42,170 bases of DNA from Clostridium pascui (lineage in GTDB: Bacteria; Bacillota; Clostridia; Clostridiales; Clostridiaceae): the NCBI RefSeq assembly GCF_016908015.1, contig NZ_JAFBDB010000013.1, forward strand, positions 1 to 42,170, in the 5' to 3' direction. Position numbers and translations under genes: made by a program. The notes below the pieces were generated by a model. The model searched no databases. It had not been told where the DNA came from and saw only the letters and a program-made list of their open reading frames with translations. Numbering within the stretch: the first letter of the stretch is position 1; every line of letters begins with the position of its first letter. Below are positions 9,317 through 18,021 of this stretch, piece after piece.

Positions 9317-10426
9317 TTATTTAGGTAATTGTTCTACTATATATTCAAAGCCATGTTTTCTATAATCATCCCAGAATTTACCACGGTCTTCTGGAAACTT
9401 TGTAGGTTCACTTAAGCGCTGTTGTTCTGTAAGGGATTCTTCCTTTGGGCGCTTTTCATATTTTAGTTCTTCCGTGCACTTTTCAAGAAGCTTAGCACCC
9501 TTTTCATTATTAACTAAAATTACAGAAACTCCTTTTGCATCCATCCATTCAGGGGCATATTTTTCAATACCCCAGTAATCTGCAATAGTAATATCTGATG
9601 CTCGGTGTATATCTGTAAATTGGCACTCTGAACAAGAAGGACGCATAATAGTCTTTTTCCCAAAAAAAAGCTTATAAAATCTTTCATCATTATGGACTTC
9701 TTCACTGTTTGAAGTTTTATATAAGAATGTTTTATTACTATTTTCTCTGCTCCAATCAATTACCTTAGATCTAAATTGAATATTAGTTAGTTTTCCACCG
9801 TGTTCTTTTTCTAATAACTTTTTATAGTCCTCCCAAACTAAAGGGCTAGGGATGCTGTGGCAAATCAAATCACATATATATAGATTTTCAGTTAGTAATG
9901 AATAACGCGTGTATGCCCTAAGTCCTGCAGCTTGACAAGGTGTTCCGGTAAATAATACTGTTCTTTTATCCAATAAATCCTTTTGTATTTGCTGAAAAAT
10001 ATTTCCCATATTGCTCTGTACATATTTAGATACTCTCATTCGATTTCTACCTTCAACAGTTTCAGTTCTCTTGTGTAATACACGGAATTCTTCATCGTAA
10101 TCAACACCATAAATTACTCCACCTTCACGAAGTATTGCATTGGAAAGCGCTGTAAAGGCTCCACCAGATGTAGAACTCATAAGAACCTCCTCTGATTTAT
10201 GCTTAGCAACTAAAAATTCTGGTTCGGATTTTTGTTTATAATTCCCCTCATAAATTAAAGGACAAATATTTACACATTTGCGGCAATCTACACATTGAGA
10301 CTCATCTATAACAGGATATAAAAATCCCTCCTCATCTGGTTCCATGTGAATTGCTTTTGTAGGACAAGCGTTATAACATGCACTGCAGCCTGAACAGTTT
10401 TCTTTTTTTGAATAAACTTTTTCCAT
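9317..10426 (-). CDS. FrhB-like iron-sulfur oxidoreductase (F420 hydrogenase/dehydrogenase beta-subunit family)
   Basis: The 369-residue protein starts with two 4Fe-4S motifs, C11-x2-C14-x2-C17-x3-C21-P and C45-x2-C48-x2-C51-x3-C55-P, followed by the FrhB/FdhB N- and C-terminal domains (for example TSGGAFTALSNAILREGG and FTGTPCQAAGLRAY). In methanogens the family binds FAD and exchanges electrons with F420. In bacteria without F420, as is usual in clostridia, it probably transfers electrons between ferredoxin and an unknown partner. It follows the NhaC-type gene by 47 nt on the same strand, suggesting one transcript. Physiological substrate unknown. Confidence 0.82.
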   Translation of the reverse strand: MEKVYSKKENCSGCSACYNACPTKAIHMEPDEEGFLYPVIDESQCVDCRKCVNICPLIYEGNYKQKSEPEFLVAKHKSEEVLMSSTSGGAFTALSNAILREGGVIYGVDYDEEFRVLHKRTETVEGRNRMRVSKYVQSNMGNIFQQIQKDLLDKRTVLFTGTPCQAAGLRAYTRYSLLTENLYICDLICHSIPSPLVWEDYKKLLEKEHGGKLTNIQFRSKVIDWSRENSNKTFLYKTSNSEEVHNDERFYKLFFGKKTIMRPSCSECQFTDIHRASDITIADYWGIEKYAPEWMDAKGVSVILVNNEKGAKLLEKCTEELKYEKRPKEESLTEQQRLSEPTKFPEDRGKFWDDYRKHGFEYIVEQLPK

Positions 10427-10473
10427 GATAAATTCTCCCTTCCATAGTTAAAGATATAGTTGTTTATATAAAA

Positions 10474-11796
10474 TTATTGATTTTTAATTTCTAAAATTTT
10501 AAAATATAGTGCATTAATTATTGGAATAAGATATAGATAAAAAGCATAGGGTATAAATCCCGTACTGCTTACTCCCATTGTCACGGTAGGAACAAGAGCT
10601 GCTACATTCCAAGGAATAAGTGCAGCTAGTACTACCCCTGTATTTTCCAAATCTACAGCTAACTTATACTTATCAATATTTTTATCTTCATAGCTCTTAT
10701 TCATAAGGTGGTGTGTTAAAACTGTAGAAATGGATTGATTACATCCAAATGCTGCAGTAATAATACTGGTGATAATTGTATAAATAAATAATGTATATCG
10801 TGTTTTGGCCTTCAACAAGATGTGTTCTATATTTTTCAACATATTTGTTCCTTCAAATATACCAGATAAGGCACAAGATATAAAAATAACTAAGGATGCC
10901 TTCCACATAGAAATAAGTCCACCGCCTTTGATCACATTTTGTAAATGGCTAGATGAATCTAGTCGAAAGCCTAAGACTATAAATCTTAGCACTTCTATTA
11001 TGCCATATTGCTGAAGTATTATAGCAATAGCGGAAGCTGATATAATACTAAAAAGCATGGACAATTTAACATCTATTTTAAATAAAGAAAAGATTAAAAT
11101 TATTGCTGCTGGTAGTAAGGTGATTAAGTTAATTTGGAAAATAGATGCTATTTCAGTATGCATGTTGTTTTGAGTAAAGTTTAGGGGCTCTTTTAGTGAA
11201 AAAAATAAATAAATAATTATAGATAAAATAAAGGGAAGCATTGAGGTCTTAAACATATTACGTATATTAGTATAAAGATTTGTATCAGTTAAATTTGCAA
11301 CTAAATTTGCGCTAGAAGACATTGGAGAGCATCTGTCACCAAAATATGCACCTGCAATAATAGCACCTGAAACAATGTTCACATTTATATTGCCTCCTTT
11401 AGCCATCAAGATTAAGGCTATACCTACAGTGCTTACTGTCCCTAAAGATGTACCTAAAAGAAAAGATACAACACAGTTTATTATAAAGGCATATAAAATA
11501 AAGAAATTCGGGTTCATATATTTTATTCCATAATATATTATTGATGGAACTGTTCCTGAAGCCATCCATATGCCAGTAATACATCCAATGAGAAAAAATA
11601 TTTTTAAAACAACAAAGGACTTTTTTCCTCCATTAATTGACATTTTAATAATATCTGATAATAAGAATCCTCTCCTCCATGAAATAAAAGAAAAAATACA
11701 TAAGGCTAGTAGTAATGAATAGCCTACAAATAGGCCCTTATAAACAGAAAAAATCAATACATAAAATGTAACTATCATGCTTACAATAATATCCAT
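10474..11796 (-). CDS. NhaC-type Na+/H+ antiporter family protein
   Basis: The 440-residue, highly hydrophobic protein has about 11-12 predicted spans and fits the NhaC family (GTSLGTVSTVGIALILMAKG; GAYFGDRCSPMSSSANLVA, the family-conserved GxxxGDxxSPxS region). NhaC relatives include Na+/H+, malate/lactate and amino-acid antiporters, so the substrate is not fixed. It is divergent from a LysR regulator at 11978, whose operator-like dyad lies between the two genes, and is followed by an FrhB-like redox protein. Substrate exchange coupled to a redox step on that substrate is one inference. Confidence 0.8.
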   Translation of the reverse strand: MDIIVSMIVTFYVLIFSVYKGLFVGYSLLLALCIFSFISWRRGFLLSDIIKMSINGGKKSFVVLKIFFLIGCITGIWMASGTVPSIIYYGIKYMNPNFFILYAFIINCVVSFLLGTSLGTVSTVGIALILMAKGGNINVNIVSGAIIAGAYFGDRCSPMSSSANLVANLTDTNLYTNIRNMFKTSMLPFILSIIIYLFFSLKEPLNFTQNNMHTEIASIFQINLITLLPAAIILIFSLFKIDVKLSMLFSIISASAIAIILQQYGIIEVLRFIVLGFRLDSSSHLQNVIKGGGLISMWKASLVIFISCALSGIFEGTNMLKNIEHILLKAKTRYTLFIYTIITSIITAAFGCNQSISTVLTHHLMNKSYEDKNIDKYKLAVDLENTGVVLAALIPWNVAALVPTVTMGVSSTGFIPYAFYLYLIPIINALYFKILEIKNQ

Positions 11797-11940
11797 AACA
11801 AAACCTCCTCTCGTTAAAAATAAGCATTTAGATTTTTGCCAAAAATTTGACTTTATGATTTATAAATTGCTATTCAAAAGATTAGTTTTATGTTAACATG
11901 GATTATGATATCATACAAACGAATTGTTTTTATAAGTATA

Positions 11941-11955
11941 ATCGGATATACCGAT
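11941..11955. promoter_or_regulatory. LysR-type T-N11-A operator dyad
   Basis: ATCGG-ATATA-CCGAT is a perfect 5-bp dyad that contains the T-N11-A core of LysR-type sites. It lies 22 nt before the LysR start and 145 nt from the divergent nhaC-type start, the classic position for autoregulation and control of the divergent operon. Confidence 0.55.
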
Positions 11956-11977
11956 ATATGTGCTAAGGAGTGTTATT

Positions 11978-12862
11978 ATGGAACTTAAACAATTGAAATC
12001 TTTTGTAGTAGCCGCCGGAACACTTAGTTTCAGTAAGACCGCGGAGATTTTAAATTTCGCTCAATCAAGCATATCGGATCAAATTAGATCTTTAGAAGAT
12101 GAATTTGGATGCAAATTATTTGAACGTTTAGGTAGAAATATTTGTTTAACTGATCAAGGAAATAAATTGTTACCTTATGCTGAAAAAATCTTAAGCTTAC
12201 ATGATGAGGCAAAGGATAGTATCATAAGTGGGAAAATTCCAACGGGATCCTTAACTATTGTTACAGCTGAAACTCTTTGTGTATTTCGATTACCAGATTT
12301 ATTTAAAGAGTACTGCAGCCTCTATCCAAATGTGAATGTTAGATTAAAAATTGGTAACTGTGAGGACTTTCCAGATATGATTAGAAAAAATAAAATAGAT
12401 ATTGGCTTTGTTTTGGACAATGAAAGAGTTTATCCAGATATAATATCAAGGACTTTATTTCATGAACCTTTAATTGTAGTAGCCAGCAATACTGAACCTT
12501 TGGCTCAAAGGGATGTGGTTGAAATGCCTGAATTTCAGGGCAAAAACTTAGTGCTTACTCAAAGGGGATGCAGTTATAGAGCTAGTTTTGAAGAGTTTCT
12601 ATCAAGTGTTGATGTAGCTCCAAGCTCTATTTTTGAATTAGAAAGCATAGAGGCTATAAAACAGTATGCTGCCAGTGGTTTTGGAATAGCTTTTTTACCA
12701 CGTATTGCAGTTGAAAAGGAAATAGAAAACGGACAACTAGTTGAAATAAAATACAACGGACCTAAATTTTATACTTCAGCTCAAGTGATTTATCATAAGG
12801 ATAAATGGATATCTCCAGCATTACAGGCTATATTAGATATGGTAAATAAAAGATTTAAATAA
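11978..12862 (+). CDS. LysR family transcriptional regulator
   Basis: The 294-residue protein starts MELKQLKSFVVAAGTLSF, the standard LysR helix-turn-helix start, with SSISDQIRSLEDEFGCKLFER as the recognition region (about residues 32-52), then a LysR_substrate domain. I chose ATG 11978 over the in-frame GTG 11960: AAGGAG (11965-11970) is 7 nt before the ATG, and the family normally starts here. The divergent nhaC-frhB-like operon is the likely target. The inducer is not evident. Confidence 0.92.
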   Translation: MELKQLKSFVVAAGTLSFSKTAEILNFAQSSISDQIRSLEDEFGCKLFERLGRNICLTDQGNKLLPYAEKILSLHDEAKDSIISGKIPTGSLTIVTAETLCVFRLPDLFKEYCSLYPNVNVRLKIGNCEDFPDMIRKNKIDIGFVLDNERVYPDIISRTLFHEPLIVVASNTEPLAQRDVVEMPEFQGKNLVLTQRGCSYRASFEEFLSSVDVAPSSIFELESIEAIKQYAASGFGIAFLPRIAVEKEIENGQLVEIKYNGPKFYTSAQVIYHKDKWISPALQAILDMVNKRFK

Positions 12863-12896
12863 GGCAAGTAATAGACATATTCTTTAAAAATAAAAG

Positions 12897-12955
12897 TACA
12901 GGGAATGTTAATAGCTTTTAAAAAAAGCTGCTAGCATTCCCTGTATTTATTTGAG
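12897..12955 (+). terminator. Intrinsic terminator after lysR
   Basis: TACAGGGAATG pairs with CATTCCCTGTA (12935-12945), with an inner AGCTTTT/AAAAGCT stem, followed by TTTATTT. Confidence 0.85.
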
Positions 12956-13044
12956 GGGAATGACCCTAGGAGTATAAGTTAATATTATTATAAAATGAAA
13001 TAAAGAGTATAAAGTATTAAATAAAATGAGGAACAATTATTTCA

Positions 13045-13071
13045 ACTTGCTACTTGCCACCTGGGTGGCAC
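13045..13071 (-). repeat. Dispersed 27-bp repeat, copy 2 (inverted)
   Basis: Read on the minus strand it starts GTGCCACCCAGGTGGCAAG and ends TAGCAAGT, so it differs from copy 1 at three positions. It lies upstream of the response-regulator promoter, the only copy not at a gene 3' end. Confidence 0.8.
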
Positions 13072-13085
13072 TAAAAAGGAAGACG

Positions 13086-13124
13086 TTAAGAAATTCTTAA
13101 GATTTATGTTGGGCACTTATTAAG
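13086..13124 (+). promoter_or_regulatory. Phased TTAAG direct repeats upstream of two-component operon
   Basis: TTAAG occurs at 13086, 13097 and 13120, spaced 11 and 23 nt, so on one helix face. This is the layout of OmpR/PhoB-family operators. A TATAAT -10 at 13170 lacks a good -35, which fits activator dependence. Similar repeats precede the vanY-type operon at 25801. Confidence 0.45.
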
Positions 13125-13207
13125 ATTTAGTTGATACCATTATTTTATAGTCAGCAGTAAGGAGTGTGTTATAATATGGATAAATTAACATGTTGAGGTG
13201 AACGGGA

Positions 13208-13894
13208 TTGAATATATTGGTTTGTGATGATGATAAGGAAATATTAGATGCCATAAAAATTTATTTAACAAATGAAGGATATACAATATTTAAAGCTTCT
13301 AATGGAATAGAAGCCCTAGAAATAATTAAAGAAAAGGAAATACATCTTATTATAATGGACATCATGATGCCTAAAATGGACGGACTCAGAGCTACAATGA
13401 AGATAAGAGAAAACAACAATATACCAGTAATAATGCTTTCAGCAAAGGCTGAGGACACGGATAAAATTATGGGGTTAAATATGGGAGCTGATGACTATAT
13501 AACTAAGCCATTTAATCCATTGGAGTTAATTGCAAGGGTTAAGTCTCAACTGAGGAGGTACACAACACTTGGAAGTCTTGAAACAAAAAACAATGTTTTT
13601 AAAACCGGGGGACTTGTAATAGACGACGAAAGTAAGATCATAACTGTAGATGGGGAAGAGGTTAAACTTACTCCAGTACAATACAAGATATTAAAGCTAT
13701 TGACTGCAAATGCGGGGAGAGTATTTTCTATAGATGATATATATGAAAAGGTATGGCATGAGGTTGCCTTTAACCCAGAAAATACTGTAGCAGTTCACAT
13801 AAGAAAAATAAGAGAAAAGATTGAAATAAATCCGAAAGAACCGAAATATTTAAAGGTGGTGTGGGGAATTGGATACAAGGTGGAAAAAACATAG
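13208..13894 (+). CDS. OmpR/PhoB-family response regulator
   Basis: The 228-residue protein has a receiver domain with acidic pocket D7-D8, phosphoacceptor D51 in IIMDIMMPKMDG and conserved Lys near IMGLNMGADDYITKPFNP, then a winged-helix DNA-binding domain (Trans_reg_C, about residues 135-228). It starts at TTG 13208, preceded by GAGGTGA at 7 nt. Its 3' end overlaps the kinase gene by about 26 nt. Phased TTAAG repeats upstream suggest autoregulation. Confidence 0.93.
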   Translation: MNILVCDDDKEILDAIKIYLTNEGYTIFKASNGIEALEIIKEKEIHLIIMDIMMPKMDGLRATMKIRENNNIPVIMLSAKAEDTDKIMGLNMGADDYITKPFNPLELIARVKSQLRRYTTLGSLETKNNVFKTGGLVIDDESKIITVDGEEVKLTPVQYKILKLLTANAGRVFSIDDIYEKVWHEVAFNPENTVAVHIRKIREKIEINPKEPKYLKVVWGIGYKVEKT

Positions 13895-15953
13895 TCATTC
13901 ACTAACAACTAAGATAATCCTTTTTATCGTTGTAATTACGTCCTTTACTGGTGTAATAACAACTTTAATGAATTTGATAAGAACTAATAATTATGATTTT
14001 GGAATAATTTTTCAAGATAGTTATTATCAAAGCTCAAAGTTTATAGAAGATAGCAGGAATACCATTGATGCATTAACGAAAATAACGGTTAAATATAAAA
14101 ATCAGGAAAATGTTTTAAAGGGTGGCTCTATTACAGAGGATAGAATTCAAAGTGAAGTGAACAATAGGAATTTGTATTGGGAGTTTGAGTCCAAATCTAA
14201 ACTTTTTAATCCAAATTTGAGTTATGAAGAAAATTATAATAAGTTTAAAGAGGTTTATACTGATAAAATTTCTGAAATAAAGAATGATTTAATAAAGGAA
14301 GAATTAAGAGATTATAATCAATATGTTCAAAGAGTGAAAGATCTTAAGGGAGTTATATACTATGCAAGTGATGGTACAAATGTACTTACAAACAGCACAA
14401 ATACTAGCAGAGAATATTTTGAGTCTTTCCCTTCTTATGTAATATATGACAAGGATCAGGAAAAGGTATATCCAAAAGAGATATTGAATAATAGAAGATA
14501 TTACTGGATTTCATCAGATGTTAATGAATTACACCAGCAGGATTCTGTTATATATGTTGGATTCACAAATGAGTATTTAAATCCAGCAATTGAAGAATGG
14601 AAACAAAGCAGATTAATTATTAATGATAGCCTTTATAAAATATCGGGATTCTTGCTAGGATTACTGGTATCATTTATATGTCTAGTAGTGGTCACAGGTA
14701 GAAAATTCTTTGGCGATAAAGAGGTACATTTAAATTCCTTTGATAAATTATATAATGATATAAATCTAATAGTATGTTTTCTTTTAATAGGATTATGGAT
14801 TGTACCGGTAGTCTCTCTAGGTATTGATTTTCATAATTTAAATAACATTGTAATTGCACTGACAGCTTTTATAGCATCATTAGGATTAATTTTTGTACTC
14901 ACATTGATTAAACACATTAAAAATAGGACATTTATAAAGCATACATTAGTTTACAAGATATTTTATAAAGTATTTAAATTTGCAAAAGAAGTATATAATA
15001 ATGGAAGTTTTGCTGTAAAGGTTGCTTTAATAACAATAGGTTATCCAATACTTGTTGCATTGACTTTCTTTATGTTCCCAATAACAATTGGAGCTGCGGT
15101 ATGGATAGCATTTAAGAAAACAAAAGAATTTCAATTAATAAAAGATGGTGTAGAGAGAGTAAAAAACGGTGAGCTGAACCATAAAATAAATTTAGAAAGT
15201 AAAGGGGAACTTGGAAAGCTTGCCTCAAATATCAATAGTATAACAGAAGGATTAAACAAGGCAGTTGAAAATGAGGTTAAAAGTGAACGTTTGAAAACAG
15301 AATTAATCACCAATGTATCTCATGATATAAGAACTCCTTTAACCTCAATTATTACTTATGTGGATTTACTAAAAAATGAAACGGACAAATCAAAGTCAGA
15401 TGAATATATAGAAATACTAGAACAAAAGTCTCAAAGACTGAAAGTATTAACAGAGGATTTATTTGAAGCATCCAAAGCTTCTAGTGGAAGTATTCCAGTA
15501 GAATACGAAAAGATAGATGTTACTTCCCTAATAACTCAGGGGCTTGGGGAACTTAATGATAAAATTGAAGAACTAGGGTTAGAATTTAAGTTAAATCATC
15601 CTAAAGATAAAGTTTATATTAAAGCAGATGGGAAATTGTTTTGGAGAGTTATAGAAAACTTGTTGTCTAACATATTTAAATATGCTCTTACAGGTTCAAG
15701 GGTATATATAGACATTGAAGACTTAGAAAGTCAAGCAAGAATAATAATTAAAAACATTTCTGCTTATGAATTAAACATATCTGCAAATGAGCTCATGGAG
15801 CGTTTTAAAAGAGGAGATGAGTCTAGAAGCAGTCAAGGCAGCGGACTTGGATTATCCATAGCTAAAAGTTTTATTGACATTCAAAATGGAAAATTTCATA
15901 TTGAAATAGATGGAGATTTGTTTAAGGCTGTAATCCAAATGCCCAAATTCTAG
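13869..15953 (+). CDS. Sensor histidine kinase with large extracellular and polytopic region
   Basis: The 694-residue kinase has one N-terminal span (about residues 15-35), a roughly 220-residue predicted extracellular region, then four or more further spans (about 255-420), a HAMP-like segment (FQLIKDGVERVKNGELNHKI), the HisKA dimerization box with phospho-acceptor H485 in NVSHDIRTPLTS, and ATPase N-box (NLLSNIFKYAL) and G-box (GSGLGLSIAKS). The extra span block between sensor and HAMP is more than a typical two-span kinase. The start is TTG 13869, inside the 3' end of its response regulator, indicating translational coupling. Downstream uppP suggests envelope-stress sensing, which is inference. 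Confidence 0.9.
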   Translation: MDTRWKKHSHSLTTKIILFIVVITSFTGVITTLMNLIRTNNYDFGIIFQDSYYQSSKFIEDSRNTIDALTKITVKYKNQENVLKGGSITEDRIQSEVNNRNLYWEFESKSKLFNPNLSYEENYNKFKEVYTDKISEIKNDLIKEELRDYNQYVQRVKDLKGVIYYASDGTNVLTNSTNTSREYFESFPSYVIYDKDQEKVYPKEILNNRRYYWISSDVNELHQQDSVIYVGFTNEYLNPAIEEWKQSRLIINDSLYKISGFLLGLLVSFICLVVVTGRKFFGDKEVHLNSFDKLYNDINLIVCFLLIGLWIVPVVSLGIDFHNLNNIVIALTAFIASLGLIFVLTLIKHIKNRTFIKHTLVYKIFYKVFKFAKEVYNNGSFAVKVALITIGYPILVALTFFMFPITIGAAVWIAFKKTKEFQLIKDGVERVKNGELNHKINLESKGELGKLASNINSITEGLNKAVENEVKSERLKTELITNVSHDIRTPLTSIITYVDLLKNETDKSKSDEYIEILEQKSQRLKVLTEDLFEASKASSGSIPVEYEKIDVTSLITQGLGELNDKIEELGLEFKLNHPKDKVYIKADGKLFWRVIENLLSNIFKYALTGSRVYIDIEDLESQARIIIKNISAYELNISANELMERFKRGDESRSSQGSGLGLSIAKSFIDIQNGKFHIEIDGDLFKAVIQMPKF

Positions 15954-16016
15954 AAAGGGACTAGGCCCGTGGATTAATCTGTAAATTTAAAAAATATCCT
16001 TCTTAGCAAAATAGTA

Positions 16017-16073
16017 TGCTTCACTTAAGGTATATAGATGAGAAAATAAAAATCTGTTACTTTAAGGGAAGCA
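16017..16073. repeat. Long interrupted inverted repeat after kinase gene
   Basis: TGCTTCACTTAAGGTA pairs with TACTTTAAGGGAAGCA (16058-16073), with one mismatch on each side, around a 25-nt loop and followed by CTTTT. It could end the kinase transcript or be an operator; it lies just before the uppP promoter. Confidence 0.45.
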
Positions 16074-16099
16074 CTTTTCGTTATAACATTCAGAGCAAT

Positions 16100-16128
16100 T
16101 TGCATATGATTGTACTCTTTAGTATAAT
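16100..16128 (+). promoter_or_regulatory. Promoter of uppP
   Basis: TTGCAT, a 17-nt spacer and a perfect TATAAT (16123-16128) form a good sigma-A promoter, 86 nt before the uppP ATG. It indicates that uppP can be transcribed independently of the kinase operon. Confidence 0.65.
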
Positions 16129-16214
16129 TGTTTATGGAGCAAATGCAGAATATTTTTATAACCGGTATTTTATACTTAGAAGAATAAGATGTACAATAGA
16201 AAGGAGTAGTAGAT

Positions 16215-17030
16215 ATGTTAGAAATATTAAAGGCAATTTTGTTTGGTATTATAGAGGGGATAACGGAATGGCTTCCAGTAAGCAGTACAGGGCATATGAT
16301 TTTACTTGACGAATTTGTAAAGCTCAATGTATCTGCAGTTTTTAAAGAAATGTTTTTAGTTGTAATACAGCTCGGAGCTATTTTAGCTGTAGTAGTAACT
16401 TACTGGAAAAAAATAATGCCTTTTTCGCTAAACAGCAAAGAGTTTATTAAAAAAGATGTTTTTGTAATGTGGATGAAGATTATTGTGGCATGCATTCCTG
16501 CGGCAGTAGTTGGATTGCTTTGGGACGATAAAATTGAAGCGTTATTTTATAATTATAAAACTGTATCTGTAATGCTTATCTTGTTTGGAGTTTTATTCAT
16601 AATTGTAGAAAATAGTAATAAAGGTAAAAGAACTAAAATCAATACAATATCTGAAATAACATTTAAAGCAGCTTTTATTATTGGAATGTTTCAGCTAATT
16701 GCAGCAGTGTTTCCAGGAACTTCACGTTCAGGATCAACTATACTTGGCGGTATACTAATTAACATGAGCAGAACTATTGCAGCAGAGTTTACTTTTTTTA
16801 TGGCAATACCGGTGATGTTTGGAGCAAGCGTGCTTAAACTTGTGAAATTTGGACTAGCCTTTAATCAAATGGAACTTTTGATTTTAACAATAGGAATGGT
16901 TACTGCTTTTATAGTATCAGTTATAGTAATAAAGTTTTTAATGCAGTACATAAAAAAACACGACTTTAAAGTATTTGGATGGTATAGAATTGTTCTTGGA
17001 ATAGTTGTGCTTTTATACTTTTCAAGTTAG
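16215..17030 (+). CDS. uppP: Undecaprenyl-diphosphate phosphatase (UppP/BacA)
   Basis: The 271-residue integral membrane protein has both family active-site motifs: EGITEWLPVSSTGH (residues 14-27, with E14, E18 and H27) and PGTSRSGST with R171. It dephosphorylates undecaprenyl diphosphate to regenerate the lipid carrier for peptidoglycan and other wall polymers, and overexpression of the family gives bacitracin resistance. Length and motif spacing are normal. AAGGAG precedes the ATG by 8 nt. The adjacent two-component system may respond to lipid II cycle stress, which is inferred from position only. Confidence 0.95.
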   Translation: MLEILKAILFGIIEGITEWLPVSSTGHMILLDEFVKLNVSAVFKEMFLVVIQLGAILAVVVTYWKKIMPFSLNSKEFIKKDVFVMWMKIIVACIPAAVVGLLWDDKIEALFYNYKTVSVMLILFGVLFIIVENSNKGKRTKINTISEITFKAAFIIGMFQLIAAVFPGTSRSGSTILGGILINMSRTIAAEFTFFMAIPVMFGASVLKLVKFGLAFNQMELLILTIGMVTAFIVSVIVIKFLMQYIKKHDFKVFGWYRIVLGIVVLLYFSS

Positions 17031-17043
17031 ATAGAAGTAGTTT

Positions 17044-17092
17044 AATAGCATTATTAATATCTCGTATATATTAATAATGCTATTTTTTATTT
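17044..17092 (+). terminator. Intrinsic terminator after uppP
   Basis: AATAGCATTATTAATAT pairs exactly with its complement (17068-17084) and is followed by TTTTTTATTT. It may also act on the convergent gene at 17110. Confidence 0.9.
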
Positions 17093-17109
17093 CATTTTTG
17101 TTCTAATTT

Positions 17110-17598
17110 CTAGCAAATAACAATAATTTTATATGGTGTGGTTTGAGCGGGTATACTTCTTGTGGTAGCACCATAGACAACAATCAAATTTCTATTTGCA
17201 GGGCTTGCGGTAAAAAGTTGATCATTTCTAAGTATTATTTTAGTATATGGTGAAATGTTTAATTTTAAGTTACCATCACTGCTTATAAGCGCTGAGTTAA
17301 AATAGGATACTTTTACATTTTGAAGCAATGTATCCTTTGCCATAACAATTGCACGAAGCTGTGGTGGGTAAATCAAAGGCACAGGTGCATTTGCATCATA
17401 AAATCCAGTTACCTTATCTCCTAATGAAACTGTTACGTGGTCAACAAAGTAAGTACTTGGTGATACCACAAAATTAACTATACTTCCATCTTTATTTTCT
17501 ACAGACATTAATTTATAACATCCTGTTCTTTCATCAGTTGCTGTCCAAAAGTCTTCAATCATAGTAATAGTGCCAGAAAAAGATTTAAATACTGCCAA
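17110..17598 (-). CDS. Protein of unknown function (162 aa)
   Basis: I do not recognise a named family. The product is soluble, beta-rich and without signal or membrane segments. Visible features include GCYKLMSVENKDGSIVNF near residues 27-44, a YDANAPVPLIYPPQ segment (about 68-81), and a very regular C-terminus (ANRNLIVVYGATTRSIPAQ) ending in KIIVIC. Proline and glycine placement suggests an ordered OB-like or barrel fold, not a random frame. GGATTAAG precedes the ATG on the minus strand. It is convergent with uppP and has no operon partner. Confidence 0.75.
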   Translation of the reverse strand: MAVFKSFSGTITMIEDFWTATDERTGCYKLMSVENKDGSIVNFVVSPSTYFVDHVTVSLGDKVTGFYDANAPVPLIYPPQLRAIVMAKDTLLQNVKVSYFNSALISSDGNLKLNISPYTKIILRNDQLFTASPANRNLIVVYGATTRSIPAQTTPYKIIVIC

Positions 17599-17715
17599 TT
17601 CTTAATCCTCCAGATTTAGTTCTATATTGTAATATATGTATTTCATGAAATTTGTGTTAGCTTTAAAATAAATTATCTGCGTAAATGCTTGCGTAGATCA
17701 CCTTGAGTAATGCGG

Positions 17716-17741
17716 CCTTGGCAGAAGTGCCGAGGATTTTT
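17716..17741 (+). terminator. Short terminator-like hairpin in the 17.6-18.1 kb gap
   Basis: CCTTGGCA pairs with TGCCGAGG around a GAAG loop and is followed by ATTTTTCT. No gene on the plus strand precedes it, so it may end a small RNA or antisense transcript of the 162-aa gene region. The rest of the gap 17742-17925 holds only a possible degraded reading frame. Confidence 0.4.
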
Positions 17742-17928
17742 CTATGCATAAATTTTAGAAGGAATTCATAAATATTGCTAGAGCTAAAAAAGCATTTTGG
17801 AATAATGCATAAAATGATCTTGGAAGGCTACCTGTAGAAAAGTGGAGAAAATTATTGGTATAGTTAGATTATAATGGATAATTACCTAAAATGGTATAAA
17901 TTAATGATGTAAAATTACTTGTAGAATT

Positions 17929-17956
17929 TGTAATAATTATTATTAAGTAGTACAAT
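17929..17956 (+). promoter_or_regulatory. Promoter with PerR-like 7-1-7 palindrome
   Basis: TTGTAA (17929) and TACAAT (17951-17956) with a 16-nt spacer make a plausible promoter. Overlapping it, TAATAATTATTATTA (17931-17945) is a perfect 7-1-7 palindrome. It differs from the Bacillus PerR/Fur-type box TTATAATNATTATAA at only two symmetric positions. In AT-rich DNA such palindromes arise by chance, so this is a candidate site. PerR control would fit the O2-reducing genes downstream. Confidence 0.45.
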
Positions 17957-18021
17957 TAATTATATAACTATTATATGTATATGATAAGCATTATTCTAAA
18001 TGTGGTAGGCAATAGCAAACA

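Noticed and set aside
10474-11796. Lysine transporter LysW-type assignment for the NhaC-family gene
   Set aside because: LysW proteins are NhaC relatives, but no lysine riboswitch lies near this gene. The riboswitch in the window serves a different operon.
16016-16309. 97-aa plus-strand frame and 100-aa minus-strand frame around the uppP start
   Set aside because: Both overlap the promoter and 5' end of uppP, lack ribosome sites, and have AT-driven composition. uppP is unambiguous.
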